DNA of 64,000 bases from Pigmentiphaga aceris (GCF_008119665.1 NZ_CP043046.1:5208001-5272000); one strand, 5' to 3'; counted from the stretch's first letter, positions 1 to 9,453 are shown. The notes: generated by a model from the letters alone, not told the origin. Translations and numbers: made by a program.

Positions 1-681
1 GAACCCGTCGTGATCGACGCTGGCCGAATCACCGAGCCACTGGATTGGCAAGCCCTGCTCGACGGCTTGGCAGCCCACCGCCTGCCGGTCATTGGTGTCA
101 CTGCCCAAGAAGAAAATCTGGCGGCTGCCCAGGCGCTGGGTCTGGTGCATGTTGCATTGCCCAGTGCAACGGCGCGCAACGAAGCAGCGGCGGTAGCCGC
201 AGCCAATGCCGCCGAGGCAGCCAATGTCGCGCCGCCCCCGGCCCCGCCAGCTGCAGCTGAAGTCATTCCCGAGGTAGGGGTAGCCGTGGACAAGGCGGCC
301 GCAGCCGCCGCGCCAGTGCCCGCCCCGCCCCCGGCCGGACCGCAGTACGGCCCGACCATGATCATTGATCGACCGCTGCGCTCAGGCCAGAAAGTGTATG
401 CACGACATGCCGATCTGATCGTCATCGGCGTGGTCAGTCACGGCGCGGAAGTCATCGCCGACGGCAATATCCACGTATACGGCCCCTTGCGTGGCAAAGC
501 CATGGCAGGTGCCCGTGGCGATGTCCGGGCAAAAATATTCACGACGTTTTTCGACGCCGAGCTGATCGCCGTTGCGGGGGTTTACCGCAGCATCGCCACG
601 TCGCCGCCGAACGTTGCCAATCAAGCTGCCGTTGTAAGACTCGACGGCGAGCGGTTGCTGGTCGAACCGCTGAAAACCTGA
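1..681 (+). CDS. minC: Septum site-determining protein MinC (5' truncated by window edge)
   Basis: MinC blocks FtsZ polymerisation at the cell poles as a complex with MinD. The reading frame is open from base 1 (EPVVIDAGRI...), so the true start lies upstream of the window. The visible part has the end of the N-terminal FtsZ-inhibiting domain, a long Ala/Pro-rich linker (roughly residues 55-118 of the visible part), and the C-terminal beta-helix domain that binds MinD (motifs RPLRSGQKVYA, GNIHVYGPLRGKA, FDAELIAVAGVY). The linker looks longer than in the E. coli protein. It is followed after 68 bases by minD and then minE, the usual order. Confidence 0.95.
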   Translation, partial: EPVVIDAGRITEPLDWQALLDGLAAHRLPVIGVTAQEENLAAAQALGLVHVALPSATARNEAAAVAAANAAEAANVAPPPAPPAAAEVIPEVGVAVDKAAAAAAPVPAPPPAGPQYGPTMIIDRPLRSGQKVYARHADLIVIGVVSHGAEVIADGNIHVYGPLRGKAMAGARGDVRAKIFTTFFDAELIAVAGVYRSIATSPPNVANQAAVVRLDGERLLVEPLKT

Positions 682-749
682 CCGCCAGAGGCGCCGCAAC
701 CTGCACGCGCCTGGCTTGCAACACAACAACCGAAAAGGATCTTCATCCC

Positions 750-1565
750 ATGGCACGTATCGTCGTCGTGACCTCAGGCAAGGGCGGAGTCGGCAAGACG
801 ACCTCCAGCGCCAGCTTTTCGTCGGGTCTGGCACTGCGCGGTCACAAAACCGCCGTGATCGACTTCGACGTCGGCCTGCGCAATCTCGACTTGATCATGG
901 GCTGCGAACGCCGGGTCGTCTATGACCTGATCAATGTCGTCCAGGGCGAAGCCACCCTGAACCAGGCACTGATTCGCGACAAGCAGCTCGACAATCTTTA
1001 CATCCTGCCGGCCTCGCAAACGCGCGACAAAGATGCGCTGACCCAGGAAGGCGTGGAACGCGTGCTGAAGGGCCTGGAAGAAATGGGCTTCGAGTACATC
1101 GTCTGCGACTCGCCGGCTGGTATCGAAACCGGTGCATTGATGGCGGCGTATTTCGCTGACGACGCACTGGTCGTGACCAACCCGGAAGTGTCGTCGGTGC
1201 GTGACTCGGATCGCATTCTGGGCATTCTGTCGGCGAAGTCCAAGCGCGCGCTGGAAGGCGCGGAGCCGGTGAAAGAATATCTGCTGCTGACCCGCTACAG
1301 CCCCAAGCGCGTGTTCGACGGCGAAATGCTGTCGATCCGTGATGTCGAAGACATTCTTCGCATCAAGCTGATCGGTGTCGTGCCCGAATCCCAAAGCGTG
1401 CTGCAAGCGTCCAACCAAGGCCTGCCTGCCATCCACCTGAAGGGAACCGACGTTTCCGAAGCCTATATGGACGTGGTTGCACGGTACCTGGGCGAAGAAA
1501 AGCCGCTGCGTTTCATCGATTACGAAAAGCCTGGTCTGTTCAAACGCCTGTTCGGAGGAAAGTAA
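750..1565 (+). CDS. minD: Septum site-determining ATPase MinD
   Basis: MinD is the membrane-binding ATPase that recruits MinC and oscillates under MinE control. The 271-residue protein begins [18 protein letters not shown], which carries the deviant Walker A motif of the MinD/ParA family. The [10 protein letters not shown] segment follows, and the C-terminus ends in the short amphipathic membrane-targeting helix (LFKRLFGGK). Length matches the family. A purine-rich stretch (aaaaggatctt) precedes the ATG. minE follows after only 4 bases, so the two are co-transcribed. Confidence 0.98.
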   Translation: MARIVVVTSGKGGVGKTTSSASFSSGLALRGHKTAVIDFDVGLRNLDLIMGCERRVVYDLINVVQGEATLNQALIRDKQLDNLYILPASQTRDKDALTQEGVERVLKGLEEMGFEYIVCDSPAGIETGALMAAYFADDALVVTNPEVSSVRDSDRILGILSAKSKRALEGAEPVKEYLLLTRYSPKRVFDGEMLSIRDVEDILRIKLIGVVPESQSVLQASNQGLPAIHLKGTDVSEAYMDVVARYLGEEKPLRFIDYEKPGLFKRLFGGK

Positions 1566-1569
1566 ACCA

Positions 1570-1830
1570 ATGTCCCTGCTGTCACTTTTCCTTGGACAAA
1601 AGAAGGATACGACTGCCAACGTCGCCAAAGAGCGCTTGCAGATTATTCTGGCGCACGAGCGGTCGGGCCGCGGTGCGTCGGCCGATTACCTGCCGCAGCT
1701 CCAGAAAGAACTGATGGCGGTGATTTCCAAGTATGTGAATATCAACCCGGACGATATTCGCGTGAATCTGGAACGTGAGGGCAACTTCGAAGTGCTTGAA
1801 GTGAAGATCGAAATGCCGTCGGGCAAATAA
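1570..1830 (+). CDS. minE: Cell division topological specificity factor MinE
   Basis: MinE stimulates MinD ATPase activity and drives pole-to-pole oscillation. The 86-residue protein starts at the ATG 4 bases after the minD stop, with GGAGG just upstream inside the end of minD. It has the N-terminal membrane-targeting segment ([12 protein letters not shown]), the MinD-binding helix ([15 protein letters not shown]) and the topological-specificity domain ([19 protein letters not shown]). A longer reading frame upstream overlaps minD and is rejected because this ATG begins the conserved protein. It is the last gene of the min operon; a terminator follows. Confidence 0.97.
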   Translation: MSLLSLFLGQKKDTTANVAKERLQIILAHERSGRGASADYLPQLQKELMAVISKYVNINPDDIRVNLEREGNFEVLEVKIEMPSGK

Positions 1831-1870
1831 GGCATGCGATTTTGCGCAGCGTAAATTGCGCAGACGATGA

Positions 1871-1900
1871 AAAGCCCCGGCATTGAACCGGGGCTTTTTT
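1871..1900 (+). terminator. Rho-independent terminator of minCDE
   Basis: A 10-base-pair GC-rich stem (aaagccccgg / ccggggcttt) with a 7-base loop runs directly into a T tract, 40 bases after the minE stop. This is a textbook intrinsic terminator and marks the end of the min operon. Confidence 0.93.
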
Positions 1901-1980
1901 CTTGCTGAACGAAGACCTGCGGAATATCTGCGACTGCAGGCAGATCACATTGGTGACCCGCCCATTTGCGTCGCAGGTAT

Positions 1981-2205
1981 TTAGCGTCGCTTGCCGACCT
2001 GGTCACCGACCACGCCGCCAACCGCAGCGCCAGCAGCCGTGCCCAGCACGCCGCCGCCCAATGCTGCACCGCCGGCTGCACCAATTGCTGCACCGCCTAC
2101 CGTGCTCTTCTCACGCGAGGACATGCCGTCCCAGGTGCTGCAACCAGCAGCAGCCATAGCAAGCAGGGACACGCCGATCAGCTTCGAAATTTGGCTTGTT
2201 TTCAT
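1981..2205 (-). CDS. Small glycine-zipper lipoprotein
   Basis: A 74-residue protein with a lipoprotein signal peptide (MKTSQISKLIGVSLLAMA, then lipobox AAAGC, predicted lipidated Cys-22). The mature part is Gly/Ala-rich with repeated G-x3-G spacing (GGAAIGAAGGAALGGG), the glycine-zipper pattern of OsmB/SlyB-like envelope lipoproteins, and ends in a basic tail. The start is secured by a perfect Shine-Dalgarno (aggagg) seven bases upstream. It is a single gene converging on minE. Such proteins are linked to envelope stress in related bacteria, but no specific role can be read here. Confidence 0.85.
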   Translation of the reverse strand: MKTSQISKLIGVSLLAMAAAGCSTWDGMSSREKSTVGGAAIGAAGGAALGGGVLGTAAGAAVGGVVGDQVGKRR

Positions 2206-2579
2206 GTTGAGTTCCTCCTGGATATGGGAAGGATCGGCGGCCTCTGCCGCGTCGATCCGCTATGGCGACACCTTCTCAAAACCCGTCACGACTGTCTGTG
2301 ACCGATCAGGGCATCGTGTCTCAAGGTGTGTCGCTTCATTTACTGTGCCGCTGGCTTGTCATCAGCATTTTCTGTACCCGACCTTATGCGCACTTGCTTA
2401 CGTACGCGCTACTGATCCAGTGGCAAATCCGTGGAAATTTGGGATAAGGTACGGGGCTTTTTGCATCTTGGTTTCGACATGCTTTTTGCATGCTGCAACT
2501 ACTTGATGTGATGCTTGTCTGCACGTCCAACCGACCACCCGACATTCGGCATTACGCCCTTCCCGCCCACGGACGCCCC
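2206..2579. other. Intergenic region with one strong hairpin
   Basis: About 370 bases between the divergent lipoprotein and hybrid-kinase genes. It must hold both promoters, but I see no convincing -35/-10 pair. At 2231-2258 there is an 11-base-pair stem (ggatcggcggc / gccgc-gt-cgatcc) in the lipoprotein leader. An alternative in-frame ATG for the kinase lies at 2490. Confidence 0.5.
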
Positions 2580-5500
2580 ATGCCCACGCCGAAATTTTCT
2601 TCGCGCCTGCTACCGCTGATCATCATCGCGTCCTATGCGCTGATTTTCCTGATCGATGTAATTACGCCAGCTGGCTACGCGCCTTGGGTTTTGTATTTTG
2701 TACCGGTGGCGCTGACGCTGTTCGGCACGCAACGTTATCTGCCCTTCTTGGTGGCGGCCGTCAGCACGGGTTTGCTGCTCGGCTCGATCTACGCCAAACC
2801 CGATGGCGTGGCGCTGCAGTTGATCGTGTGGAATCGCCTGACTGGCGTGGTGGTGGTGTGGGCAATCGCCACCTTGGCGCACCTGTATGTAAAGTCACGC
2901 GTCACCCTGCAACGCCAAAGCTGGGTGCAGCAGGCGCAGGTGCTGATTGCGCAGCAAGCCGCCAATGAGCAAAGCCCCGAGCAGGTGGCAGACAAGATGC
3001 TGCGCGCGATCACCGATTACCTGGGTGCCAAGGTAGGGGTGGTGTATGCACTGGAAGGCCAGGAATTGCAGCGTCTGGCCACCTGGGCCGTTCCCGACGC
3101 CAGTGCCGTGCCCGCTACCTTGAAAGTAGGTGAAGGTCTGACGGGTCAGGCCATTATTGAACAGCGAGTCCTGCATGCATCGAGCATCGGACCGGGATAT
3201 CTGAAGGTAGGCTCGGCCTTGGGTGAAACGCTGCCGGTAACGGTGGTGGCAGCGCCGCTGACGGGTGATGGCGGCGTAGTCGGCGTCATCGAACTGGGGT
3301 TTGTCGGCGACCCGGTGCTGGAAGACATCGTGGCGGTCATGAATGCGCTGGCGCAGAAAGCCGGCATGGCACTGCGCGCGGCCCGTTATCGCAGTCGATT
3401 GCATGGCCTGCTGGAAGAAAGCCAGCGCCAGAGCGAAGAACTTCAGGTGCAGCAGGAAGAACTGCGGGTATCCAACGAAGAACTGGAAGAACGCGGCCGT
3501 GCCTTGATGGCGTCGCAAGCCAGGCTTGAGACGCAGCAAGCCGAACTTGAACAGACCAACGTCCAGTTGGAAGAACACACCCAAAGCCTGGAGCGCCAGA
3601 AGCAACACCTGGTCGCCGCCCAACGCACGCTGGCCGAAAATGCGCAGACGCTGGAACGTGCGAATCAATACAAGTCGGAATTCCTGGCGAACATGTCGCA
3701 CGAGCTGCGCACGCCACTTAACAGCTCGCTGATTCTTGCCAAGCTGCTGGCCGACAATCGTGACGGCAACCTGACGGCCGATCAGGTTCGCTATGCCAAC
3801 ACCATCCATTCGTCCAATACCGACCTGCTGGTCTTGATCAACGACATTCTCGATCTGGCCAAGGTCGAAGCGGGCCATATCGAAACCGTGATCGAACCGG
3901 TTGCGCTGGATGCCGTGCTGCAGTCGCTGGATCGCTCGTTCCAACCGGTCGCCAATGAACGCAATCTGCGCCTGGTGCTGCAACGACAGGCCGGCACCCC
4001 AGCATCGATTGCCACCGACAACCAGCGCCTGATGCAGATTCTGCGCAACCTGTTGTCGAACGCATTCAAATTCACGGAAAAGGGTGAAGTGGCGCTGCGC
4101 ATTGCGCCGGCCCACGACGGGTTCATCCGCTTCGAAGTCAGCGACACCGGCATCGGCATTGCGCCGTCGCAGCGCGACATCATCTTCGAAGCCTTCCAGC
4201 AGGCCGATGGCACCATCAGCCGCCAATACGGTGGCAGCGGGCTGGGGCTGTCGATTTCGCGCGAGTTTGCACAGTTGCTGGGCGGGTCGATCGAACTCAG
4301 CAGCGAGCTGGGCGCGGGAAGCACCTTTGCGCTGGTGTTGCCGTTGACCCTTGCCCCGATAAGCACCGATCGCCACACCCTGACGTCCGCACCCGAGCAT
4401 CCGCCGGTGCGCGAATTGCGATCCTATGCCCCGCCCGCGGCGGCACCGGCACCCGCCCCGGCTGCTCCGGTCACCGACACCGTTGGCGCGCCGTCCTTCC
4501 CCGATGATCGCGCCCAGCGCACACGCGGTCAGCGCCTGATTCTGACGATTGAAGACGACGCCGCGTTCTCGCAGATTCTGTACGACCTGGCGCACGAACT
4601 GGACTTCGATTGCGTCCGTGCGGCCACCGCCCAGGAAGGAATTTCGCTGGCGCGCCAGTTGCAACCCAGCGGGGTCTTGCTGGACATGGGCCTGCCGGAC
4701 AACTCCGGCCTGCTGGTGCTTGAGCAGCTCAAGCGTGACCCGGCTACCCGGCACATTCCGATCCACGTGATTTCCGTCAACGATCACGTCAGCACGGCAC
4801 GTCTGTTGGGCGCGGTCGGCTACACCTTCAAGCCGGCCGATCGTGAGAATCTGGTGTCGGTGATTCAGGCGCTGCAAGAACGCACCCAAAAAGATGTTCG
4901 CCGCATCCTGGTGGTGGAAGATGACCTGCTGCTGCGCGAGAACATCAAGCTGCTGCTTGAGCCGGTCAGTGGTGATATCGAGGGCGTGGGCACCGTGGCC
5001 GATGCGCTGACCGCCCTGTCGGCGCGCAGTTTCGACTGCATGGTGATGGACCTGGCACTGCCCGATGGATCGGGCTACGACCTGCTGGAAAAAATGGCGG
5101 GCAACATCGACTATGCGTTCCCGCCTGTGATCGTCTACACCGGCCGCAACCTGAGCGCCGATGAAGAACAGCGTCTGCGTCGCTATTCCAAGTCGATCAT
5201 CATCAAAGGCGCGCGTTCACCGGAACGCCTGCTTGATGAAGTGACCCTGTTCCTGCACAGCGTGGAAGCTGAACTGCCGGCAGAGCAGCAACGCATGCTG
5301 CGCGAAGCGCGGCAACGCGACCAGGCCTTCGAAGGGCGTCGCATTCTGCTGGCCGAAGACGACATCCGCAACATCTTTGCCTTGTCGCAGGTGATCGAGC
5401 CGCTGGGCGCGCATCTGGAGATCGCACGCAATGGCCGCGAGGCACTCGATTTGCTGCAGCGTCACCCGGATCTGGACCTGGTTTTGATGGACATCATGAT

Positions 5501-5702
5501 GCCGGAGATGGATGGCATTACCGCCATGCAGGAAATTCGTCAGACCTTGAAGATGACCAAGTTGCCGATCATTGCGCTGACCGCCAAGGCCATGCCGGCC
5601 GACCGCGAGCGTTGCCTGGAAGCCGGTGCCAATGACTACATCTCCAAGCCGATCGATGTCGACAAGCTGTTGTCGCTGTGCCGGGTCTGGTTGCCGCACT
5701 GA
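2580..5702 (+). CDS. Membrane hybrid histidine kinase (4 TM, GAF, HK, three receiver domains)
   Basis: A 1040-residue sensor kinase. About four hydrophobic segments span residues 8-110, followed by a GAF-like domain (about 125-275), a long Glu/Gln-rich coiled coil (about 280-360), a HisKA domain with phospho-acceptor His-374 (FLANMSHELRTPLN), and an ATPase domain (NLLSNAFKFT, DTGIGI, GGSGLGLS). Three receiver domains begin near residues 652, 775 and 919, with Asp sites in LLDMGLPD, VMDLALPD and LMDIMMPEMDG. The frame is also open from an ATG at 2490; I prefer 2580 because the hydrophobic N-terminus then starts at once, although neither start has a good Shine-Dalgarno. It is the first gene of a four-gene module with cheR, cheB and a receiver-kinase. 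Confidence 0.93.
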   Translation: MPTPKFSSRLLPLIIIASYALIFLIDVITPAGYAPWVLYFVPVALTLFGTQRYLPFLVAAVSTGLLLGSIYAKPDGVALQLIVWNRLTGVVVVWAIATLAHLYVKSRVTLQRQSWVQQAQVLIAQQAANEQSPEQVADKMLRAITDYLGAKVGVVYALEGQELQRLATWAVPDASAVPATLKVGEGLTGQAIIEQRVLHASSIGPGYLKVGSALGETLPVTVVAAPLTGDGGVVGVIELGFVGDPVLEDIVAVMNALAQKAGMALRAARYRSRLHGLLEESQRQSEELQVQQEELRVSNEELEERGRALMASQARLETQQAELEQTNVQLEEHTQSLERQKQHLVAAQRTLAENAQTLERANQYKSEFLANMSHELRTPLNSSLILAKLLADNRDGNLTADQVRYANTIHSSNTDLLVLINDILDLAKVEAGHIETVIEPVALDAVLQSLDRSFQPVANERNLRLVLQRQAGTPASIATDNQRLMQILRNLLSNAFKFTEKGEVALRIAPAHDGFIRFEVSDTGIGIAPSQRDIIFEAFQQADGTISRQYGGSGLGLSISREFAQLLGGSIELSSELGAGSTFALVLPLTLAPISTDRHTLTSAPEHPPVRELRSYAPPAAAPAPAPAAPVTDTVGAPSFPDDRAQRTRGQRLILTIEDDAAFSQILYDLAHELDFDCVRAATAQEGISLARQLQPSGVLLDMGLPDNSGLLVLEQLKRDPATRHIPIHVISVNDHVSTARLLGAVGYTFKPADRENLVSVIQALQERTQKDVRRILVVEDDLLLRENIKLLLEPVSGDIEGVGTVADALTALSARSFDCMVMDLALPDGSGYDLLEKMAGNIDYAFPPVIVYTGRNLSADEEQRLRRYSKSIIIKGARSPERLLDEVTLFLHSVEAELPAEQQRMLREARQRDQAFEGRRILLAEDDIRNIFALSQVIEPLGAHLEIARNGREALDLLQRHPDLDLVLMDIMMPEMDGITAMQEIRQTLKMTKLPIIALTAKAMPADRERCLEAGANDYISKPIDVDKLLSLCRVWLPH

Positions 5703-5770
5703 GCATGCCTGCGCGGTTCCCTCGTTGTCTTTCGCTTGCCCTTAATCGCTGACTCATTCATCGCTACGCC

Positions 5771-6589
5771 ATGCCGCGTTCCACCCCCGACATCGAACTG
5801 ACGCTGCTGCTTGAGGCCATCTACCTCAAGTATCAGCACGACTTCCGCGACTACTCGCGGGTGTCCATGCGGCGTCGTATCGAGCAGGCAAGAGCCCACT
5901 TCGATTGCTCCACTGTGTCGCAACTGCAAGACCGTGTGCTGAACGAAGAAGGCGTCTTTTCGCAAATGCTGGGCTTTCTGACGGTACAGGTCAGCGAGCT
6001 GTTCCGTGACCCATCCTACTTCCGGGCAATCCGCGAAAAAGTGGTGCCCATCTTGCAGACCTATCCGTCGATCAAGGTATGGGTAGCCGGATGCAGCTCG
6101 GGTGAGGAACTATGGTCGCTGGCGATTCTGTTCGAAGAAGAAGGCCTGAGCGCACGCACCCTGTTCTACGCAACCGATATCAACCCGGAAGCGCTGCGCA
6201 CAGCGCAGGCAGGCATCTACCCGACGGCAGCGCTGGTTGCTGGCAGTCGCAACTATGTGGAAGCTGGTGGTAAGCGGTCACTATCAGACTACTACCACGC
6301 TGCCTATGGGTCGGCGAGTTTTGCGCGCAGCCTGCAACCGCAGGTGGTGTTTGCCGACCACAGCCTGGCCACCGACAGCGTGTTCTCTGAAGTCCACCTG
6401 GTGTCGTGCCGCAACGTGCTGATCTATTTCAACCACGAGCTGCAGAACCGCGCGTTTTCGCTGTTCCGCGATTCGCTGGTGCGACGCGGTTTCCTGGGCC
6501 TGGGCAGCAAGGAAAGCCTGCGCTTTTCTGCCGCCACGGCCGACTTCGACGATTTCGACCGCAATGAACGCATCTACCAAAGGCGCTGA
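5771..6589 (+). CDS. cheR: CheR-type SAM-dependent glutamate methyltransferase
   Basis: 272 residues with both CheR parts: an N-terminal helical domain (LEAIYLKYQHDFRDYS, MRRRIEQA) and a Rossmann methyltransferase domain (VWVAGCSSGEELWSLAI, the SAM-binding loop; ATDINPEAL; VSCRNVLIYF). Known CheR enzymes methylate Glu side chains of chemoreceptors. No receptor, CheA or CheW gene is adjacent. The partners here are cheB (overlapping by 26 bases) and two histidine kinases, so the substrate may be a kinase or a receptor encoded elsewhere, including the three receptors at 24-31 kb. Confidence 0.9.
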   Translation: MPRSTPDIELTLLLEAIYLKYQHDFRDYSRVSMRRRIEQARAHFDCSTVSQLQDRVLNEEGVFSQMLGFLTVQVSELFRDPSYFRAIREKVVPILQTYPSIKVWVAGCSSGEELWSLAILFEEEGLSARTLFYATDINPEALRTAQAGIYPTAALVAGSRNYVEAGGKRSLSDYYHAAYGSASFARSLQPQVVFADHSLATDSVFSEVHLVSCRNVLIYFNHELQNRAFSLFRDSLVRRGFLGLGSKESLRFSAATADFDDFDRNERIYQRR

Positions 6590-7247
6590 CGTGGGGGCCA
6601 ACACTGATCAGCCCGTCAGCGCGTCATTGTCGGCGCAACTGGCCTGTCCCTACGATGCAATCGTGATTGGCGCGTCCACCGGCGGCATCGATGCGCTGGG
6701 CATGTTGCTGCCCGCGCTGCCTGCCGCCTTGCCGGCGTCGGTCATGGTCGTGGTGCATATTCCGCCCCAGCGTGACAGCCTGTTGCCCAGTTTGTTTCAG
6801 GGTAAGTGCGCACTCCCGGTAACAGAGGCTGAATCCCGCGAACCGATTCGGCTCGGACACGTATACTTCGCCCCGCCGGATTATCATCTGATGGTTGAGT
6901 CGGACCGCACCTGGGCACTGTCCCACGATGCATTGGTTCATTATTCGCGACCATCGATCGACGTCTTGTTTGAAACCGCAGCCTGGAGCTATGGTCCAAG
7001 ATTGTTGGGCATCTTGCTGACCGGTGCCAACGAAGATGGTGCACGCGGCATGCAGGCCATTGCCCAAGCCGGCGGCACCACCTGGGCGCAGTCGCCAGAC
7101 ACCGCATTGGCAAGCGTCATGCCACAATCGGCGATTGCACTTGGCAGCGTCGAGCACGTACTTTCGCTTTCGCAGATGGCAAGTCGGCTGCGAAATCTCT
7201 GTGACACCACAGCTATGCTCACCACGCACCGAGACAAGGGACCATGA
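6564..7247 (+). CDS. cheB: CheB-type methylesterase, stand-alone catalytic domain
   Basis: 227 residues consisting of the CheB methylesterase domain only, without the usual N-terminal receiver domain. The Ser-His-Asp triad is visible in VIGASTGG, VVVHIP and GANEDGARG. CheB enzymes hydrolyse or deamidate receptor glutamyl groups. Lacking a receiver, the enzyme cannot be switched by its own phosphorylation and probably depends on a partner protein. The ATG at 6564 overlaps cheR; a GTG at 6591, just after the cheR stop and with aaagg upstream, is an alternative start. The stop overlaps the region before the next gene, so translation is probably coupled. Confidence 0.9.
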   Translation: MNASTKGADVGANTDQPVSASLSAQLACPYDAIVIGASTGGIDALGMLLPALPAALPASVMVVVHIPPQRDSLLPSLFQGKCALPVTEAESREPIRLGHVYFAPPDYHLMVESDRTWALSHDALVHYSRPSIDVLFETAAWSYGPRLLGILLTGANEDGARGMQAIAQAGGTTWAQSPDTALASVMPQSAIALGSVEHVLSLSQMASRLRNLCDTTAMLTTHRDKGP

Positions 7248-7248
7248 G

Positions 7249-8400
7249 ATGGCGCCAGCAGTAAAAATCCTTGTTGTCGATGACATCGAGCAGAACCTGA
7301 TTGCACTCGACGCCCTGGTCGCGCGCCCCGACCTGATCCTGCTCAAGGCAACGTCCGGTGCGGAAGCACTTGAATTGCTGCTTGAGCACGATGTGGCCCT
7401 GGCATTGGTCGACGTGCAAATGCCCGGCATGGACGGCTTCGAGCTGGCCGAGTTCATGCGCGGCAGCCCGCGCACCCGGCACGTTCCCATCATCTTCCTG
7501 ACCGCCACCGACCGCAGCCAGCAGCGTACCTTCCGTGGCTACGAAGCCGGTGCCGTCGACTTCCTGTACAAGCCTTTCGATCCGCACATTCTGCGCAGCA
7601 AGCTGCAAACCTTCGTGCAGTTGCATGCGCAGAAACTGCAACTGGCCGAGCAGTTGGAAGTGCAGCAGCAATTGCTGCGCACCAACGAATTGTTCGTGGC
7701 GGTGCTCGGGCACGATTTGCGCACGCCGCTGGCCGCCGTGATGACGGCCGCCGAAGTGCTGTCGCGCATTGGCGGCGATGAACGGGTGCTGGGTGCAGCC
7801 AGCCGGATTCGCAACAGCACACGACGCATGACGCGCATGGTCAACCAGTTGCTGGACTTGGCACGCGTGCGCGCAGGGCAAGTTGGTTTGCAGCGCGAGA
7901 TGCTGGACATGGGACGAGTCTGTCGCGACATCGTCGACGAAATTTCCCCGCCGTCGGCTGAACAGCGCGTCAGCGTCGACACCAATGGCGACACGCTGGG
8001 CTACTGGGATGTAGACCGTATTTCACAGGTGCTGTCGAACCTGATCGGCAACGCCTTGCAGCACGGCGACCCAGGCCAGATGGTGTCGGTACACATCGAC
8101 GGCAGCCAGAGCGAAACCTTGCGCCTGTCGGTACAGAACGCCGGGATCATCCCGCCCGAAAAGATCGCCAAGCTGTTCGAACCCTTCCAGTCTGGCGCAC
8201 CGCGCCCTGCCAACAGCCCGGGTCTGGGCCTGGGTCTGTACATTGCCAATGAACTGGTGCGGGTGCACGGCGGCTCGCTGAGCGTCTGCTCTGGCGTGGC
8301 GCGCGGGACGGTGTTCGAGATGATGTTGCCGCGCAAGGACGACGTCGAACGCAGCCCGGTTGATCTGGCCCCGGCAGCACAAAGCCCGGCGCTCAGGTAG
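7249..8400 (+). CDS. Response-regulator/histidine kinase fusion (REC-HisKA-HATPase)
   Basis: 383 residues, no membrane segment. An N-terminal receiver domain (ILVVDDIEQN; phospho-Asp in LVDVQMPGMDG; conserved Lys in YKPFDP) joins by a coiled coil to a HisKA domain (LGHDLRTPLAAV) and an ATPase domain (NLIGNALQHG, LGLGLYIANEL). The start is the ATG just after the cheB stop, with aaggg nine bases upstream. The receiver-first layout fits a protein that takes phosphate from the three-receiver kinase upstream and relays it. It is the last gene of the module. Confidence 0.92.
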   Translation: MAPAVKILVVDDIEQNLIALDALVARPDLILLKATSGAEALELLLEHDVALALVDVQMPGMDGFELAEFMRGSPRTRHVPIIFLTATDRSQQRTFRGYEAGAVDFLYKPFDPHILRSKLQTFVQLHAQKLQLAEQLEVQQQLLRTNELFVAVLGHDLRTPLAAVMTAAEVLSRIGGDERVLGAASRIRNSTRRMTRMVNQLLDLARVRAGQVGLQREMLDMGRVCRDIVDEISPPSAEQRVSVDTNGDTLGYWDVDRISQVLSNLIGNALQHGDPGQMVSVHIDGSQSETLRLSVQNAGIIPPEKIAKLFEPFQSGAPRPANSPGLGLGLYIANELVRVHGGSLSVCSGVARGTVFEMMLPRKDDVERSPVDLAPAAQSPALR

Positions 8401-8424
8401 GCGTCTGGTCGGCAGAACCTGCCT

Positions 8425-8469
8425 GCTGACGCCTTGCTCGTTGACGCCTTGCCCGTTGACGCCTTACTC
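8425..8469 (+). repeat. 15-base tandem repeat, three copies
   Basis: Three consecutive 15-base units (gctgacgccttgctc and two near-identical copies) lie between two convergent genes. The last unit overlaps the final codons and stop of the minus-strand binding-protein gene. Confidence 0.75.
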
Positions 8470-9453
8470 GCTGACCTCTGCAAACTGCAGCAGCTTCATC
8501 GGCGGATAAAGCTTCAGCGCACGCGCCGCCTTCATGTTGATCAGCACCGAATGGCGCGTCAGCGTCGGTGACACCAGATTGCCCGGCGTCTTATCGTGGA
8601 AAAGGATCTGCGCGGCCTGGTAGCCGGCAATCTGACCGACCCCGGGCAAGGGGCTGATCAAGCCGATCAGGATATCGCCCGCCCGATACGACGGTTCCTG
8701 CGCGGTGAACATCGGGATGCCGAACGCCACCGCCCCTTCGCTGATCGGATCGATATAGCGCAAGGTGAAGGTCGAGCCCACGTAGTAGATGAAGTCGGGC
8801 TTGGCATCGGCCAGGCGCTGCAATGCCGGCGCGATGATGGCAGGCGCATTCGTGCCGCTTGCCAGCGCGTCGGGCAATTTTTCCTCGATCACCTTGAACC
8901 CGCGCTTCTGCATGGCCAGACGCGCCTCGGCGGCTTGCGACACGGCGGCAGGCTCATCGGTGTTGTAGATCATGCCGATGGTCTTGATGTCGCGGTAGGC
9001 GCTCAGCACGTTCAACTGCGCATCCAGCGGCACGGCCGTGTTCGCACCCGCCACGTTCGGACGGCCCGACACCTCGGTATCGCGCGAAATCTTCGACGCC
9101 ACCGGATTACCCACGTACATGTACACCACCGGAATGTCGGTCAGGTGGCGGGCGGGATCAACGGCGTCGATCGGCCCGATGGCTGCCAGCGTAATGCCGG
9201 TGCCCCAGGTCGCCACCAGATCGGGGCGCGTCTTGCGCGCCTCGGCCACGAACTCGGCGACCTTGCGCACATCGCCATTGGCGTCGCGCACGATGAACTG
9301 CGCCGGCCCCTGACTTTCCACATAACGCTGGAAACCCAGACACACCTCTTCACAGCCGCGATTGGTGATGATCATCACCCGTTTGGTGGCCTGTGCCCAC
9401 GCACTTGTCGACAGCAGGCACAGCGCCAATACCCACGCGCATCGTTTGATCAT
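8464..9453 (-). CDS. Periplasmic ABC-type substrate-binding protein (PF04392-like)
   Basis: 329 residues with a Sec signal peptide (MIKRCAWVLALCLLSTSAWA, cleavage before QA). The rest has the two-lobed layout of the PF04392 family of binding proteins (VMIITNRGCEEVC, IPVVYMYVGNPVAS, FIYYVGSTFTLRYI, PMFTAQEPSYRAGDILIG). No ABC permease or ATPase gene is present. Its ATG follows the MFS-gene stop with no gap (TGA then ATG), making it the last gene of a four-gene operon. I infer it delivers a ligand to the sensor domains or the MFS protein rather than to an ABC importer. Confidence 0.85.
   Translation of the reverse strand: MIKRCAWVLALCLLSTSAWAQATKRVMIITNRGCEEVCLGFQRYVESQGPAQFIVRDANGDVRKVAEFVAEARKTRPDLVATWGTGITLAAIGPIDAVDPARHLTDIPVVYMYVGNPVASKISRDTEVSGRPNVAGANTAVPLDAQLNVLSAYRDIKTIGMIYNTDEPAAVSQAAEARLAMQKRGFKVIEEKLPDALASGTNAPAIIAPALQRLADAKPDFIYYVGSTFTLRYIDPISEGAVAFGIPMFTAQEPSYRAGDILIGLISPLPGVGQIAGYQAAQILFHDKTPGNLVSPTLTRHSVLINMKAARALKLYPPMKLLQFAEVSE

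Noticed and set aside
2895..4889. A 664-residue open frame opposite the hybrid kinase
   Set aside because: Same reason: low-complexity Gln/Arg/Gly antisense frame, no start signal, and the plus strand encodes all kinase motifs.
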